From Begonia masoniana (taxonomy: Eukaryota; Streptophyta; Magnoliopsida; Cucurbitales; Begoniaceae): DNA of 64,000 nt. This document shows positions 1 to 12,952 of the stretch, one piece after another. Made by a program: the position numbers and the translations under genes. The DNA lies in contig CM039508.1 of assembly GCA_022432975.1 (NCBI GenBank), forward strand, positions 42,224,646 to 42,288,645. The letters run 5' to 3'. The notes beneath the pieces are model-generated. The model was not told where the DNA came from and made no database searches. It saw only the letters and a list, made by a program, of their open reading frames with translations. Position 1 is the stretch's first letter; each line of letters begins with the position of its first letter.

Positions 1-61
1 TATGAAGTATTTGTAATTGTTTTATGTAAGGATTCTGCATGAGCATCATAAGGTGTATTAC

Positions 62-2816
62 CAGATTTAGAGTGGATTGAATTTCATCTTCTTCTTCGCT
101 CTGGCCTCCATATCCCCCTTTGCTATGATAAACTGATCTTGGTGAAGGGTCCACCTGCAAATAGATTCTTCTTGGTGCAGTGCCCTGATTTGGGGGATTC
201 TGAGAATTTATTGGTTGTTGAGGCTGACGTTTTCTGATAGTAATTCCTGACTGACCAACAAAATCACCAGTAGGCTTCTCACTGGTTAATCTTTCCATAT
301 TGCCACGCATACCATTGGCGGAATCAATGGATTGACCTAGAATCTCCATTTGAAGAATATTTTTGTTTTCAACATCTTCATCGAACCTCTGAGAAGTCCC
401 CGTCTCTGGATTACACTAGTTAAAACGAAACAAGAACAAATCAACAGTTAAACTAACGTTTTAATACAAAAGGCTGCTAAGCATTCATATGGTAATGGCC
501 AAAAACAAAGCTACCATCTTAATCATGGAATTTAAATTTTGAGATGATCTACATTATATTTTTCAGTTTCCTATTAAAATAAAATCCATAATATATAAAT
601 TATTATTTTAAAATATAAAATATTTTTGTGCATTGTATATGTTCTCATAAATCATTTAACCAATGACAACATCAGTATTTCATGCACAATGAAATAACTA
701 AATTTATTTGGGAAACCTTAAGGAAAAAAACCAACGACAAATGAAAGAACTTCACTAATATTAAACCGAAATACAATTTAAAATTTTGTGACTCAAATAT
801 ACTATGTATATCACCATGACTCCTAAGAAAACAAAATAATATATTTTTGTTTTGGCCAAAAATAAATGTACCACCTCAGACGTTTTTCAGACAAAAAGAA
901 CAATTTTTTTTTAAAGCAGCACAGAAATTTCTCGAATAATAGAGGAAAATTATTATTTACCTGAATCTGACCCACTTCATCACTGCAAGCGCTATTGTCA
1001 TAGTTGTTGTAGAACTCATCCAACAACTCTGAAAGCACCATATCTTGTTCACTGGTACCATCTTGAAAATGTAAATTATCATCATTTTTGCCAAAGTCAC
1101 TAGCAAAAGGTTCCAAGTAGGGATTAAAAATATTCGAATTTTCCCCAAGCAGTGGATACATCTACAATTAAAAAGAATATAGCAACATTACAAACATTAA
1201 CAAAAAGGAATTAAATTTTAAGTAAGTAAAATAAGAAAGCTTCTTCTAACCTCTTCAATTCCATGATCCTCCAAATCAGAGAAAATGTGACTGTTGCAGT
1301 AACTCTCAGATAGATTATTACCATTAAGAATTCCACTATCTGATTGATCGGTTAACCACCTATTAATACCTTCCGATTGATTCAGAACCCTTAAACCAGA
1401 CACTGCAGATTCTTGAACTAAATCTGATGATTCATCAGGAGATGACTTCGTTGTAGTAGGAGATAAGCCAGTCACTTCCACTTCGTCGTACTTGAGAGCA
1501 GTAGGCTTCTCATCAGTCTTGTGGAACAAACGACACAGCACATATGCCCCCTGTTTAGAACGAAAAGTTCAATTCAAAAAACAAACTGAGACATCACAAA
1601 ATATAAAAAATTAAAATTAACAAACCATATATTGACAAAGTCTCTTCCTCACAGACCCCTGTACCCCAAATCTTGCTATCAATCAGTTGAAATAAAGAAT
1701 CAGCATATGTTTATGATATGCCTAGCGAGGTTAATTACAACCATTCATCCATACAGGGAAATATGTGACACAACTGTAGAAATCATATTGTAAACGATTA
1801 GTACTCCAACAATCATGATTCAAAAAATTTATGGTTTAGTCTATCAACACAAGCAGGCATGGCTCCCCAAAGGACGAAATGATTACCCAAAACCCCCTCC
1901 TCTTCACTCTGATAAATGCCTTCAGAAAATGAGATAGAAGGAAGCAGAAAACGATGTGTTCTAATTAACAAAACAAGATAGCAAGAATCAAATAGGGAAG
2001 CAAGTGAGCTACAAAATCAAATCACAAAAAAAAAAGTGTGGAATACCTGGCCAGGAGCTGAACCATCAAGATCCTCTTCAGTTGCACGATACTCGTGCAT
2101 AATCCAGCGGGTGCGTTGACCCTTGGGGGCCCGACCTCTGTAAAAAACCAAGGTTTTCTTCATCCCTATCTTCCTCAAAGTGGAACTGTTTTTGCGGGAC
2201 TTGATGGTTCGATCTTTGCCAGTGGCTTTCCAATAGCCAGCCTCAGTTGCCCTGTTTGAACGATGCCCATTCGGGTACTTCCTATCTCGTGGGCAGAAGA
2301 AGAACCACTCAGGATCATCCGTCTTGATCACTGATTTCCCTGTTAAAAAAATTATCTTCATTTACATCCAACGGCGAAAAAAAACATGGAAATCCTACAA
2401 CTGCTAGACATTCTTCTTCCAAATATTAAACCCTAATCATTAACATAAAGAACAGCACAAGTCAAACCATCAGATGCGCAGCGAAAGCAATGGAATTATT
2501 CATGGGAATAAAGAACAAGACGAATTGGCGAATCAAATATCATCAGAATTGGTCCCAACAATAAAGAAACAGAAAGAAGAAAACGAATCATTCGTAAAAT
2601 ATATTTTGACCCACAGACAAAAACCCCATTAGAGCTCAGGAAAAAAATACCAGGTAAATCCCAAGGCTCCCATTTGCAAACATCGATCTCCGGAATAACC
2701 TCGACATCAGAGTGACGGCAGTTGATCTTCAACCTCAAATAGTGATTCACAAGCTCCTCATCAGTAGGCCTAAATCTAAACCCTAGAGGAAGCGCTTCCA
2801 TTGTCGCCGTAACCAT
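62..2816 (-). CDS. NAC-domain transcription factor, 3' end beyond window
   Basis: NAC proteins are plant-specific DNA-binding regulators. Five exons fit with conserved phases: 2816-2651, 2339-2047, 1550-1251, 1161-961 and 415-62, after which a GT donor leads out of the window. The first 165 residues form a complete NAC domain: subdomain A ([19 protein letters not shown]), then [53 protein letters not shown] and YVLCRLFHK. The later exons are acidic and Ser-rich, and exon 5 holds [10 protein letters not shown], resembling a motif I recall before the C-terminal membrane helix of NTL-type (membrane-tethered) NACs; any such helix would lie outside the window. The start at 2816 is chosen over 2801 (MEALPL) and over an in-frame upstream Met at 2879 whose extension is hydrophobic and unlike the family. 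No frame lesion was found in the 438 codons seen. The family call is secure; the NTL subgroup is inference. Confidence 0.9.
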
Positions 2817-3129
2817 TTCCTTCTTCCCCAAACACAAAAAAACCAAAAATCGCTCAAAAACCCACCAAACACTTCCCAATTTATGCTAATTCAAGGATTT
2901 CAACCAAAACGAACACGATCCAGATGGTCTAGAAGATTCCGTTAGCAACTGGTACAGCTGAGTCGCGTCCTCTGTGTCATCTTTTTCACTTTTCTCATTT
3001 TTTTTAACGGCATAGGAAGTGAGCCCCTTTCCTGGAAATTGCTAAAAGTACTACGCTAAGAAACCAAGCAAAACCGCGTGGACTCAGTGTGAACTCACCC
3101 ATTTTCTCACAAATAAATTTTAATTATTA
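2817..3129. promoter_or_regulatory. Upstream region of the NAC gene
   Basis: This short gap carries the 5' leader and proximal promoter of the minus-strand NAC gene. It is C/T-rich on the plus strand near 2960-3000. No certain TATA box could be fixed, so only its position supports the call. Confidence 0.4.
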
Positions 3130-3980
3130 ATCAAAATTATCATTTCAACTTTATATTGTACACTTGTTTTCAATTCGCCCCTAAAATAAATAAACCAGCA
3201 AATCAAACTCTGTATTTTGATTATGTTATCATTTTTAACCTTTCATCAACAATTTCATTAAACTCTCATTTAAAAAATTACCAAAAGATTTTAGATTCAG
3301 TTGCCATTTTTACCATATGTTCATTACTTAATGAAAAAATAATCCGAAAATTTTCGTGATTTTTTAACATATGTACAATTTATTGTAATTTTATTTTAAT
3401 ATTTTATAAACATATTATAATAAATCATACAAATTTTAGAAAATCACGAAAAAAATTTTATTATCTACCCATGATAGGTTAAACATGTTAAAAACTTTTC
3501 AAATAAATCAAATATCGTTTGGTATTTTTTAAAAAATTAATTTATAAAGTAAAGAAGAAACTGAGATTAATTTAAACAAATATCAAAAGATATTGGATTT
3601 ATTTGAAACTTTTTTCACATGTTCACGACATTATGGGTAGATAATAAAAAAATTTTCGTAATTTTTTAAAACTTGTATGATTTATTCTAATATTTTTATA
3701 AAATATTAAAATAAAATTACAATAAGTTGTACATGTGTTAAAAAATAACGAAAATTTTTAGATTATCTTCGCATTAAGTAATAAACATGTAGTAAAAATT
3801 TCAACTGAATTTAACATCGTTTGGTAATTTTTTAAATGAGAATTTAATGAAATTGTTGATAGAAGGTCAAAAATGATAACAGAATCAAAGTACAGGATTT
3901 GGTTTGTCAGTTTTTTTAGTACATGGGCGAATTTAAAAAAAAATGTATAGTACAGGGTTCAAATCGATAATTACCCAAAA
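3130..3980. mobile_element. Long inverted-repeat (foldback/MITE-like) element
   Basis: The reverse complement of about 3565-3975 matches 3136-3550 almost continuously, with only scattered substitutions and short gaps and a loop of roughly 15-20 bases near 3550-3565. Shared landmarks in the two arms include AATTCGCCC, CAACAATTTCATTAAA and ATTATCTACCCAT. It has no coding capacity and is very AT-rich. A transcript through it would fold into a hairpin of about 400 bp. The exact ends and the target duplication could not be fixed. A single-arm relative lies at about 15830-16020. Confidence 0.75.
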
Positions 3981-6906
3981 AATCATTACAATAATTGGAG
4001 AAATTTTTTTTTTTAAAAAAAAAAACCCTAATTTTTTAGGATATACACACAATCTTTCCTTTCAAATTTCGATGTATCATTAAGGGCACGCCAATATATC
4101 GAAAAGAACTATAGAACAACGAACTTTACGTGAAAAACTAGAATTTCTCTATTGCCTAAATATGCGCTTATAAAGTTTCTATTGACTTTATTCATATTGT
4201 GCGCCTTGTGAGCGCATTTGGATTTGTGAAGGCAATCATTCTAATGTTCCCCTAACTGAATCCAGGAATGAACTCGAGGGAACCGCAGTATGAGAAATGT
4301 CTGCGTCTCATCACAAAGTTTGTGGGTCAGAGGAGCGACAGATTTATCTAATTAAGGTATATTGTGTTAAACTTAAGATAATTTTTGTTTCAAAATAAAT
4401 TTATGACAATATTTGCAAGTGCTATCTAATTCAAAAATTTTATCTTAATTTTCACTTAACAATTAAATTATACATGTTCATTAAATAACCATGCTAAATA
4501 TTTCTAAAATTTTACGTTACTTAATTAAATTTAAAATAAAATATAATATAGATCCTAACTTTTGATAATTTATAGCATACTGCTTTGAATTATTTTAAAC
4601 AAAATAGACCTCAACCTTTTATTTATCTGTAAATATATTTTTTGTCGTTGTTTAATATATTATGTTAACTCATTTCTAAACCTAATAGAAAATTATGTTT
4701 AGTTCTCTCATTGAATCTATTTTGCTATTAGATTCAATCTGAGAACGAAATGCATATTTTTCTAAACTAGGTTATAATTAGAGAAAAAGTTTCTCACGTA
4801 CATTTTATACGATGGATTTTACAATTAAAAAAAAAAAGTTTGAATGTAGATTGCAAATAACCTTTAAGGTTTTCATATAAATTATACTCTACCCTTAAAG
4901 TAATTATGTTACATTAATTTATTTATCATTATATTTAACACATTTTATGATATATTACACTGTCTATAATTTGATATCTAAAAAAGTTTCACTAATTATC
5001 ATGTCACGTTAAATGCACCAAAACTAAAGCAAGCCTTCTCTGCAATAAATAAATGAATTCCAAAAATTTTCGGTAAATCCAAAGAAGATTTCTTGTACGT
5101 TCATTACAAAATATTTATAGATTCCAATACACTCAATGCCAAATTGCTGCCGAGAAACATAAGCTAAAAAAACAAAATATGTGCTCCAACCACACCTTCG
5201 TAGCTCCAAATATCCGGATTCATTATAGTCTCTCCTATGATACTCTAACCGCCCTATGAATTGGTTATTCCTGAGTACATGGATTAATGTTTCAAATACT
5301 CTTTGATCATATAACTATTTTAATTTACAAAAATAAAAATCCAATTAAATGGCAGGAGGCATTTATCTCGCAGAAGGGACTCTCCTCACGGAAAGGCTTC
5401 AAGCCACCCCGGGAAAAATAGGGCTTGAAATCATATTGTCGCGCAACGAAGAATTTGTCAGAATTCTTCTTAGAGCTTGAAGTCCGATGGGTGATAAGAA
5501 TTTCCGATGAGTCACGCGTTCAACATGTGCGATATTTGGCATAAACTCATATATATTTATTTTATTTGTAAGAAACTTGGATATTTATTATATTGTGCGT
5601 AATTTAAATATTTAAAAAAATTATTTATTCGACTATATATTATAATTAAAAGAGATAAATCATTATTAAATGATTATTTTATTTTATGTCGCCGAGACAA
5701 ATATGTAAAAAGAGAGACCAAAAGCAATAAACAAAGGACAAGGTCGGCGGCTGTGTTAGGAGCACGATGATGATATTTGCCCAATTATATTGAGCCACGT
5801 AACCCTCGATTAATTTCTTTTTCTCCTTCCTACCTTAAATTGATGAGCATGTTTCACTTGATTTTTGTAACACCTTCTCATTTTCTTAGTCCTTGAAAAT
5901 TAAAATTAGTTTTTTTTTTGTAGTATTAACCTATTGTGCTCGTAAATTAATCACTAATTAGTAGTGCTTCACACAAGAATAACTTGTGTTATTCAAATGA
6001 AAATAAAACAAGTGCATAGGAAGAACGTGACATGAAAGATCGACCTCATCGAACTCAAATTAGCAACGGTCTTTGGAGCTTGAAACTACATAATCGAAAT
6101 TTATGAAATATTTATCGAGCTTACTTAATTTGAGTTGTTTTCTTGTCATTGTCATTGTCATTGTCAATTATTTATTACAAAGAGTTTTGAGATGATGGAG
6201 ATTTTATTATCGTGTGTAATATATAAATATGAAAATGCGTTAATCACTTTCTAGAATTGTGACAGTCTACTGTGTGAAATCAATGAAGACCCAGTGTGAG
6301 AGTTCAGCTTATACCAGTGAGAGTGTACAATTTCACATAACTTAAGAGAGTGAAAATGCGTGGTTTATAAATAAAGTTTCTATCTCTATATAGTACAACA
6401 TGTTTTGGACTAACTCCAAGAACAAATCTGTGCAGATTCAAACGCAAAACGAATAATATTTTACTGGAAGTACCGGAGGACGTTACAAGAATGCATTTCA
6501 AATGTCTCTCATTCCAAAATTATAATGACTCAACATCAAGATAATTTGTGAAGTACTACTTTAGAGCATATTACTACATAATCTCACTTCGTCCGATTAT
6601 GATTGACGTAAACGGTTCAGAGGTATAATATCATCTTCAACTAGTCCAATTCTTTTTTTAAATGAAACCCAAGTGTAAAATTGTGCAGGCCCAAGTCCAA
6701 AACTAACAAGTATTACAGGTGTTTGGGCAGACATAGAGTTTATACCACATTGAAATAATATTTATTTAAGAAGCAAAATAAAAACATATATTATTTAACT
6801 ATACTTAAACCTAAGAACTGATTACATCTTATAGCTTAAATGTTGTCTCATATATTGATGACCAAACAACATAATCGAAACATAGGTTGGGGCAAAAAAT
6901 CATGCG
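3981..6906. other. Intergenic AT-rich region
   Basis: No exon-like open frame with family character was seen on either strand. It holds paired T/A homopolymers at 4008-4022, a short GC-richer island at 5340-5530 that I could not identify, and a (TTGTCA)n-like run near 6147-6165. The left part probably contains the terminator of nothing visible; the right edge is the 3' flank of the WAT1-like gene. Confidence 0.4.
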
Positions 6907-9416
6907 CTAAGTTGAATCGCGGGGTGCATTGATGGCTTGCAGCTGCAGCTGCAGCTGCGCCTCCTTGTCCATGGCCTCTTGGCTTGCTTGCTCCATCTCC
7001 ATCAAGCAAGTTTGCATCTCTTTGTTCTTCCCCCACAGAAGAATGTATAATCCCATGATCACAACTATTGACCCCAATAAACTGAACACAATGTAAATTA
7101 CCCCACAATTAATAAAATTTATAGGTTTGTTAAGAATTTTAAAGATAAAGCGCAGTTAAACTTTGAATGGTTAGCAAAATCGTCGATGTCTCGATGAAAT
7201 TTGTTTAATGTCGCACGTTTTTCGCTTGTAGTTGTCATTTTAAGTTATCCTGGTTAATTTGACTAACTCGATTTCTGACTTACACTCGATATTACAGTTG
7301 ATTTCGAAAACTGAAAGACAGTCCATTTGAGATAGTGTTCGAAATCAAGTAAAACTAAGTGAGTCAAGAAAACTATTGTGGGTTGAATTGGCCATGGCAA
7401 GCGAAAAATATTAAATATTTGATAAATTTTATCAATATGATCAACTTTTTTTGCTAACTACATAAAGGACAATGACATTTTGTAATATATATATATATAC
7501 AGAATATCAATTATCTCTTGTAAGGGTGGAATTTGTCTGATTCGGTTCCACCCACAATTAGAACCGAACCGATTAATATGGTTTCAAATTTTTTGAAATC
7601 AAGACCAAACCGATTGGCCTTCAAAACCACCCCGAAGCGAACCGATATATTGGCTTTGCTCGATTCGGTTTTGGTTCTAAGTTTTTTTCTGTTTAAACTT
7701 GGTTTTGTGTTGATTTTCTTTGGTTTTAATTCGGTTTTGATATAAAAATTTTAAAAATTATATAAATATATAAACGGTTCAATTTTGATCTATTTTGAAA
7801 GAAGGAACCGAGAACCGAACCAAAAATCTCGGTTCGGTTCCAAAATCAATTTTTCCAAAATTGAAATTGAATCCAACAGAGATTTTCAATTGGGTTTGGT
7901 TCGGTTTTCTGATTTAACCGAACTGATTTCCACCCCTAATCTCTTGGTTAGCTGGATAAATTGCACTCTCCTCAACTTTTAAATTTCATGGTAGAGTGCA
8001 AGTATTTGGCTTAAAATTAGAGGTGAATATACCTTCCAAGATGGAACTGTTCATGGAGGATGGGGATGTCGAACATGGCCGCCATTATCTGAACCAGAGG
8101 ACTGAATGCCGAGGTGAAGACAGGACCCCTCTTGTTCACACACCATGACATTCCCACGAAGCACAATCCAGACCCTACCATACCCTGCATAGCATATTAG
8201 TCTGGGAATAATCCGAGTAAAATGATCAGAAATGGAGGATTATAGATTACTTACAGCGAAAAGGATGGTGGTGACTTCTAATCTTCCCCTGAGAGCCCAT
8301 GCGGAGAGAGTGGTGCCGGTGGAGAAGCTCAAAACGGCGGACTGAATGGAGCCGAAGAAGGACATGAGGGCGGTGCTGGAGTACTGGAAGGGATATCTCC
8401 GGCCGATGTTGGATTGCAGGAGAAACCACGACGACCACAAAAGGGTTCCAATTACCAGCGCCACCGAGCCCAACATCCATCTCTCTGATTTTTTGGTGGC
8501 GTGATTCTGCGGCCTTACTTCCTCTGACTGCGCGCTGTCGAATAAAGGCGGCCCTACGTAAAGCGTCAGCATGGCGGCGCCGCATATGCACACCAACGTG
8601 CCTACTACTTTGGCCCTCCCGCCGCTGCTCTTTATGTTCACCTTCTCCAATCTGTGGAGGTTTTGACAAGAATTAGGACTACAAAAATTGTTAATTGCCA
8701 TTGCCAAAACATATCCAAATGAAGGAGTGTCCTGAGATGTCGTAAGCTTGACTTCTCGTCTAGAACTCGAAAAGGGTGAAAACACGAGTTCGATCTTTAG
8801 GAAGAGTACTCATTATAGACGAATGTCGATCACGCAAGGTTCGAAATTTCTCTAATATCAATTGAACTGGCAATAGTTTAGGCTTTTATTCGTACCCTAA
8901 TGGCAAGGCCATTACGAATGTGACGACCGGAACGATGTTCACAAACGCACAAGCGAATGTAGCCGAAGTGTATTCAATGCCTAGAAGGAAGCAATATTGA
9001 GTCAATGAAGCCCTGAAAAGAAGAACATTCTACAATCAACCCCACTTTCGTATCAACACAATTCAATCGAAGAAAATGCCAACAAATTCGAAACTCGCCC
9101 GACAATTGCGCTGAAGAAGAGGTAGCAAACGATCCAAAGGGTCAGTTTCTTTCTACTTTCCCTGCAAACAAGCTTGATGAAGTTCCATACTTAGCATGCA
9201 AAATCAAGTGTTAAGATCTTTGTACCTTTCCCGAAAGTAGGCGATTGGAGCTAAGAAAATCGTCGAAATCAAGAGTCGATACGTGATGAGAACCAAATGG
9301 TTAATCCCCCGGTCGAGAGTTTTTTTTAGAAGAATATTTACGACGGCGAAAGCAAAGTCGATCGCCACCATAACAGCAAAAGGCTTCCATCTGTCGAAGC
9401 TGTTGATTTCAGCCAT
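6907..9416 (-). CDS. WAT1-related / nodulin-MtN21-like EamA transporter
   Basis: This family (UMAMIT) comprises ten-helix membrane carriers, several of which export amino acids or auxin. Six exons join in frame: 9416-9226, 9161-9099, 9012-8896, 8651-8255, 8184-8033 and 7081-6907, giving 364 residues, a normal family length. Diagnostic segments are MVAIDFAFAVVNILLKK (first helix), ITYRLLISTIFLAPIAYF, GIEYTSATFACAFVNI in the first EamA repeat, WSSWFLLQSNIGRRYP and SAFSPLVQIMAA in the second, then LGSLLGSIVVIMGLYILLWG. The tail is Met/Gln-rich and ends in INAPRDST. Intron 2 (9098-9013) starts with GC instead of GT (GG/GCGAGT) and no GT donor keeps the conserved reading. The last intron contains a hAT-like MITE (7521-7938). 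No frame lesion. The substrate cannot be inferred from sequence. Confidence 0.92.
7521..7938. mobile_element. hAT-like MITE with 8-bp target duplication
   Basis: A 418-bp non-coding element lies in the last intron of the WAT1-like gene. Its ends are inverted (TAAGGGTGGAA at left; TAGGGGTGGAA on the other strand at right). It is flanked on both sides by ATCTCTTG (7513-7520 and 7939-7946), an exact 8-bp target duplication as expected for hAT transposition. The interior is packed with CGGTTC/GAACCG motifs. Four related elements occur in this window. Confidence 0.85.
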
Positions 9417-10734
9417 GCAAAAGTGATGATCCCCTTGGAAAGGCAGAGCTAAGACGATCTTAAAAACACAGCAAGGAGAAGACCCCTAGCCTCTTGAGTA
9501 TTATGGAGGTCTGTTTTTTTATTTAGGTCTAAATCGAAAGGTTCCAGAATAAGTGGTCACAAAGCAAGATGAAATTCTTTAAATCACATCACACCGCTTT
9601 AAGCAACCAACTTTGAAATATTGTTTACTAATTATTCCAATCTTTTTTGCTTTTCTTTTGACTGAAACTTTGTGTTTTCCAGTCTCATGCAGAGCGATGG
9701 TCAGTCGTCGAAGCCAGCCAATGGCCATGCCGAACTTCTGCCTCGGTCAGGATACGAGGCTTTTTCGGTTCGATTGAATCGGGGAGGTCATGGCAAATTG
9801 ATGGGAATCTTCTTCTTTATGTCTTTTTCATCTTCTCCATCTCCTCATTTGCAGAAGAATCGAATACTCAGAGCTGTGAGACATGACGATTGTGTTTGTG
9901 TCTTTCTCGGATATTGGGACTGGCGGGCATGAAAGAACATTGCGTCAAATCTATCAAAAGCTCATCCACTGATGAGAGTTTTTTGGTAAAGCTTTGATCG
10001 TTCGTTTAGCCACTGTTCTTGAGTGACATTCCAAAAGAGATGCTCTTGAGCCATTGCATTAACTGTACAAATTTCATGCCAGACATTATAATTGTCTTTG
10101 ATTCTGATTTTGTTTTTGTGATTATGGTTATTCCCACGTGCTCGCATAGTCCTATACGCATTCTTCTCGTGATCGTTTTAAATTACTCCGCGTGTTTGGA
10201 TCGTTTAGTTTCTAAATAATCTATCATGCTAAAAACACGTGCATATAGATTAAAGCGAAAATTGTCGAAAAATGTGTATGATCTTCCCATTGGCTTCGAT
10301 CTTCTCGAGCTCTCTAGAAATCTCGCTCGATGGTGCAGTGCAAACTTTTCGGATTTATTGAGATTAGTGGACCAAGAACACAACTCTAGTGGATGCCACT
10401 AGATGCACCATTTGGAGATATTGTGAGTTAATAATTTAATCCTCCTTTGTGAAGATTTAAACGTTTGATAGTACAAAAAAACCTCTTAACATTTCATGTT
10501 CTCGACGTTACTTACTCATGTAATTAAATTACTCAAGTAATTAACATGAATTGAAATAGATTTAAGTGTTGCAGAGGATTCCCTGGTTGATATCAACTGA
10601 TGTTCTGTTGTATAGTTGGATTTATACAACTTTGACGATCATGGAATGGAAGAAACACAGTAACGTCTGGTTGATTAGATGGTCTGACCAATCATGGCGA
10701 CCAGACTACTTATCTTTGACGCCACAAAGAACAA
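9417..10734. other. Intergenic region, WAT1-like promoter side
   Basis: This is the upstream side of the minus-strand WAT1-like gene and the downstream flank of the broken ERF gene. An AT-rich TAAATAAA-type stretch near 9517-9527 could be the WAT1 core promoter, but this is weak. No coding exon, RNA gene or repeat was recognised in the rest. Confidence 0.35.
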
Positions 10735-11528
10735 TCAGAAATCCAAATAATCGTAGTTCGCCAAGTAATCGATTTGAGCCACCGAGAACGGCTGCTCGGA
10801 GGACGACCAATGGCCGTAGACTCCTCCGTTAATGTGGCCTACGCCGACATCCATCTGCCCACTACAATTACTCGACAGTTCTAAGGAAGAGTTGTTGTTG
10901 TTGTCCGTACTAGAGGAATCCATTAATGGCCATCCATATCTACCCAGAGCGTCGTGTTTAGTAATAGCTGGACATGGACGATGACCCATCTGATCAATTG
11001 CCCAATCTGCCTCGTAGGCGGCGCCAGTCGACACGGAGGGCTGCGCCGCTTGACTAGGCTGCTTATCGGCCACTGACATGGAAGAGCCGCGCTGCAGAGA
11101 GCGGAAGGTTAGAGAATTTTTTCGATGGAGTTTGACAGGCGGGTTTGCCGGTGAGATTGGTTGAGTTTGATGTCTTTCCGTCGAAGAGCTTGGCCTTGAG
11201 CGCGCCTATAAACCCTTCAGCTGCAGTCTCCTCAGCGCATACCTGCTCAAACGAGAAGGGCTCGGCGCTGCCACCGCCGTCGGTGGCGGGCAGTTCGAAG
11301 TTGGTGCGGGCGTTGGCGCCCCGCAAGGCACGGGCTGCATCGTCGTAGGCTCGAGCGGCATCATCAGCAGTGTCGAAGGTTCCGAGCCAGACCCTAACCT
11401 TCTGCGTAGAGTCTTTGATCTCTGCAACCCATCTTCCAGGACGGCCGTTGCCGGACACCTAGAAATCTTTGATGGCCTCTCGTCGATGCTTTCTTCCTGA
11501 CCCGAATGACGTCAGTAGAAGCCCCCAT
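10735..11528 (-). pseudogene. AP2/ERF transcription factor, frame broken twice
   Basis: The predicted product would be an ERF-type DNA-binding factor. From the Met at 11528 (or 11576) one frame gives [13 protein letters not shown]; the AP2 domain continues only in the next frame as [40 protein letters not shown] and [10 protein letters not shown]. One surplus base at about 11438 (TCC-T-GGA on the coding strand) explains the break, which lies in the first strand of the AP2 fold. A second +1 shift is needed between about 11112 and 11063 to reach the C-terminal frame, which is Asn/Ser-rich and ends in ANYDYLDF at 10735. No GT-AG intron of reasonable size removes either break. It is either a young pseudogene or an intact gene with two assembly errors; protein similarity across the breaks is continuous, which favours recent damage or error. 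Confidence 0.8.
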
Positions 11529-11576
11529 AGTCGACCACAAGCTCCTTCTGCTAAATTCGACTAAATTATAGTACAA

Positions 11577-12323
11577 GGTTTAAGACACTGTTTTGCAGGC
11601 GCTGTTGTTTACATCGATTCGCCATTAAAAAAATTACAGATTGCAGAGACAAAAGCATCTGTTTCATCGCTCCAATCCACCGTTGAAAGAGTTCTCGTTT
11701 TTTCCCCTTTTGTCATCTTCGTTCCATCCAATCAAGCTGAAGATGGCGATGACGTTCAGTCTGGCCTGCAGGGCAGTGGGCCAGATCATATCGATAGATT
11801 CCTCCTAATGATCCCTATCATTCAAGATAATATTTTTCGACTACATCGTTTGGAGCTAGAGTTCATCTTTGGGTTCGACAGTTTTTAGTGGAAATCCATG
11901 GATCCGTACAATCTTCCATTACAACTTAGCTTATAGTTATACTACTTAATTTAGAGTGAACCCGACCCTACCTCGAGTCCGACCGTAGCCATTTTTCCGC
12001 AATCATTTATCTTGAGATGTGAATTTTGGTGGGAAGCAGGAACACCGCACTGCTTTCTCAGCTTCCACCATGATAAAGAAACGTAGCTCAAAAAGTCATC
12101 CTTCAAAACCTATGATATGATCTCGGAATTTAGCTTAACTTTCTTTAATTTATTTGCCTGAACTGTACCAAAAGTTTGGCAGTACACTCAAAAAGGTTAC
12201 TTTTGGTGAAAACAAAGGAGATTTTGGTTACACTTAGCTCTCACGTAGCTATCATCAAAATATACCCAGTTTGGGGATTAGGTTCATCGCTTATTGTTGA
12301 ATACCTTGAATTGTTGTTCTTAG
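11577..12323. other. Intergenic region between ERF and CAD1-like genes
   Basis: This is the upstream flank of the ERF-like gene. No coding segment, tandem repeat or recognisable element was seen between 11577 and the start of the MITE at 12324. Confidence 0.35.
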
Positions 12324-12761
12324 TAGGTGGGAGCGGTCCGTTTGGTTTGGTTCCGCCTCAAAACCAGAATCATCATCCACGGTTCCATGGTTTTGAAACC
12401 AGAACCGGAGCAGTGGGATTCTGGCACCGGAGTCGAAACCTGAACCGACCGTATTTCACAATTCGGTGTAGAATCGGTTCCAAATTAAAATAAAAAAAAT
12501 TATATTCATTTTTTATTGTGTGTGGGTTGGGTTTTGGAGTTTGGAGCCAATTTTTGGATATGAGCTTATTTTTTTTTTAGGTCAGATTTTAACTAAGTTT
12601 CGGGCCGAATTTTAGACCCACGATTTGATTTGGTTTTCACAAGTTTTTTATCTAAAAAATTGTGGACCGAACCGTGAACATCAGGTCTTGAGAATTTAGA
12701 ACTGGAACCAGTTCCTTTGGTTGGCAAAATCGAACTGAACGATCCAATTTTGCTCACCCTA
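12324..12761. mobile_element. hAT-like MITE, diverged copy
   Basis: The left end TAGGTGGGAGCGG and the right end (TAGGGTGAGCAAAA on the other strand) resemble the termini of the element at 7521, and the interior is rich in GGTTC/GAACC motifs. The flanking octamers GTTCTTAG and ATTCTCAA agree at 5 of 8 positions, consistent with a decayed target duplication. No coding capacity. Confidence 0.65.
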
Positions 12762-12952
12762 ATTCTCAACCGTAAAATCTGCTTTCCTTGCTCAGATATT
12801 TTGGCACAGATCCTAAGATGAGATTGGTGGTAAATGTAACATAAGTCTCTTTATGCCAATCAGTAAACTTTTTTATTAAACAAAGTAGAAGCAGATGTTA
12901 AAAGAGGCAAAGTGCAACCTAAAACGATGACATATACGAAGACTTACTTACT

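Noticed and set aside
5340..5540. GC-richer island that might be an organelle-derived fragment or small gene
   Set aside because: No open frame with family character and no sequence I could assign to plastid or mitochondrial genes.
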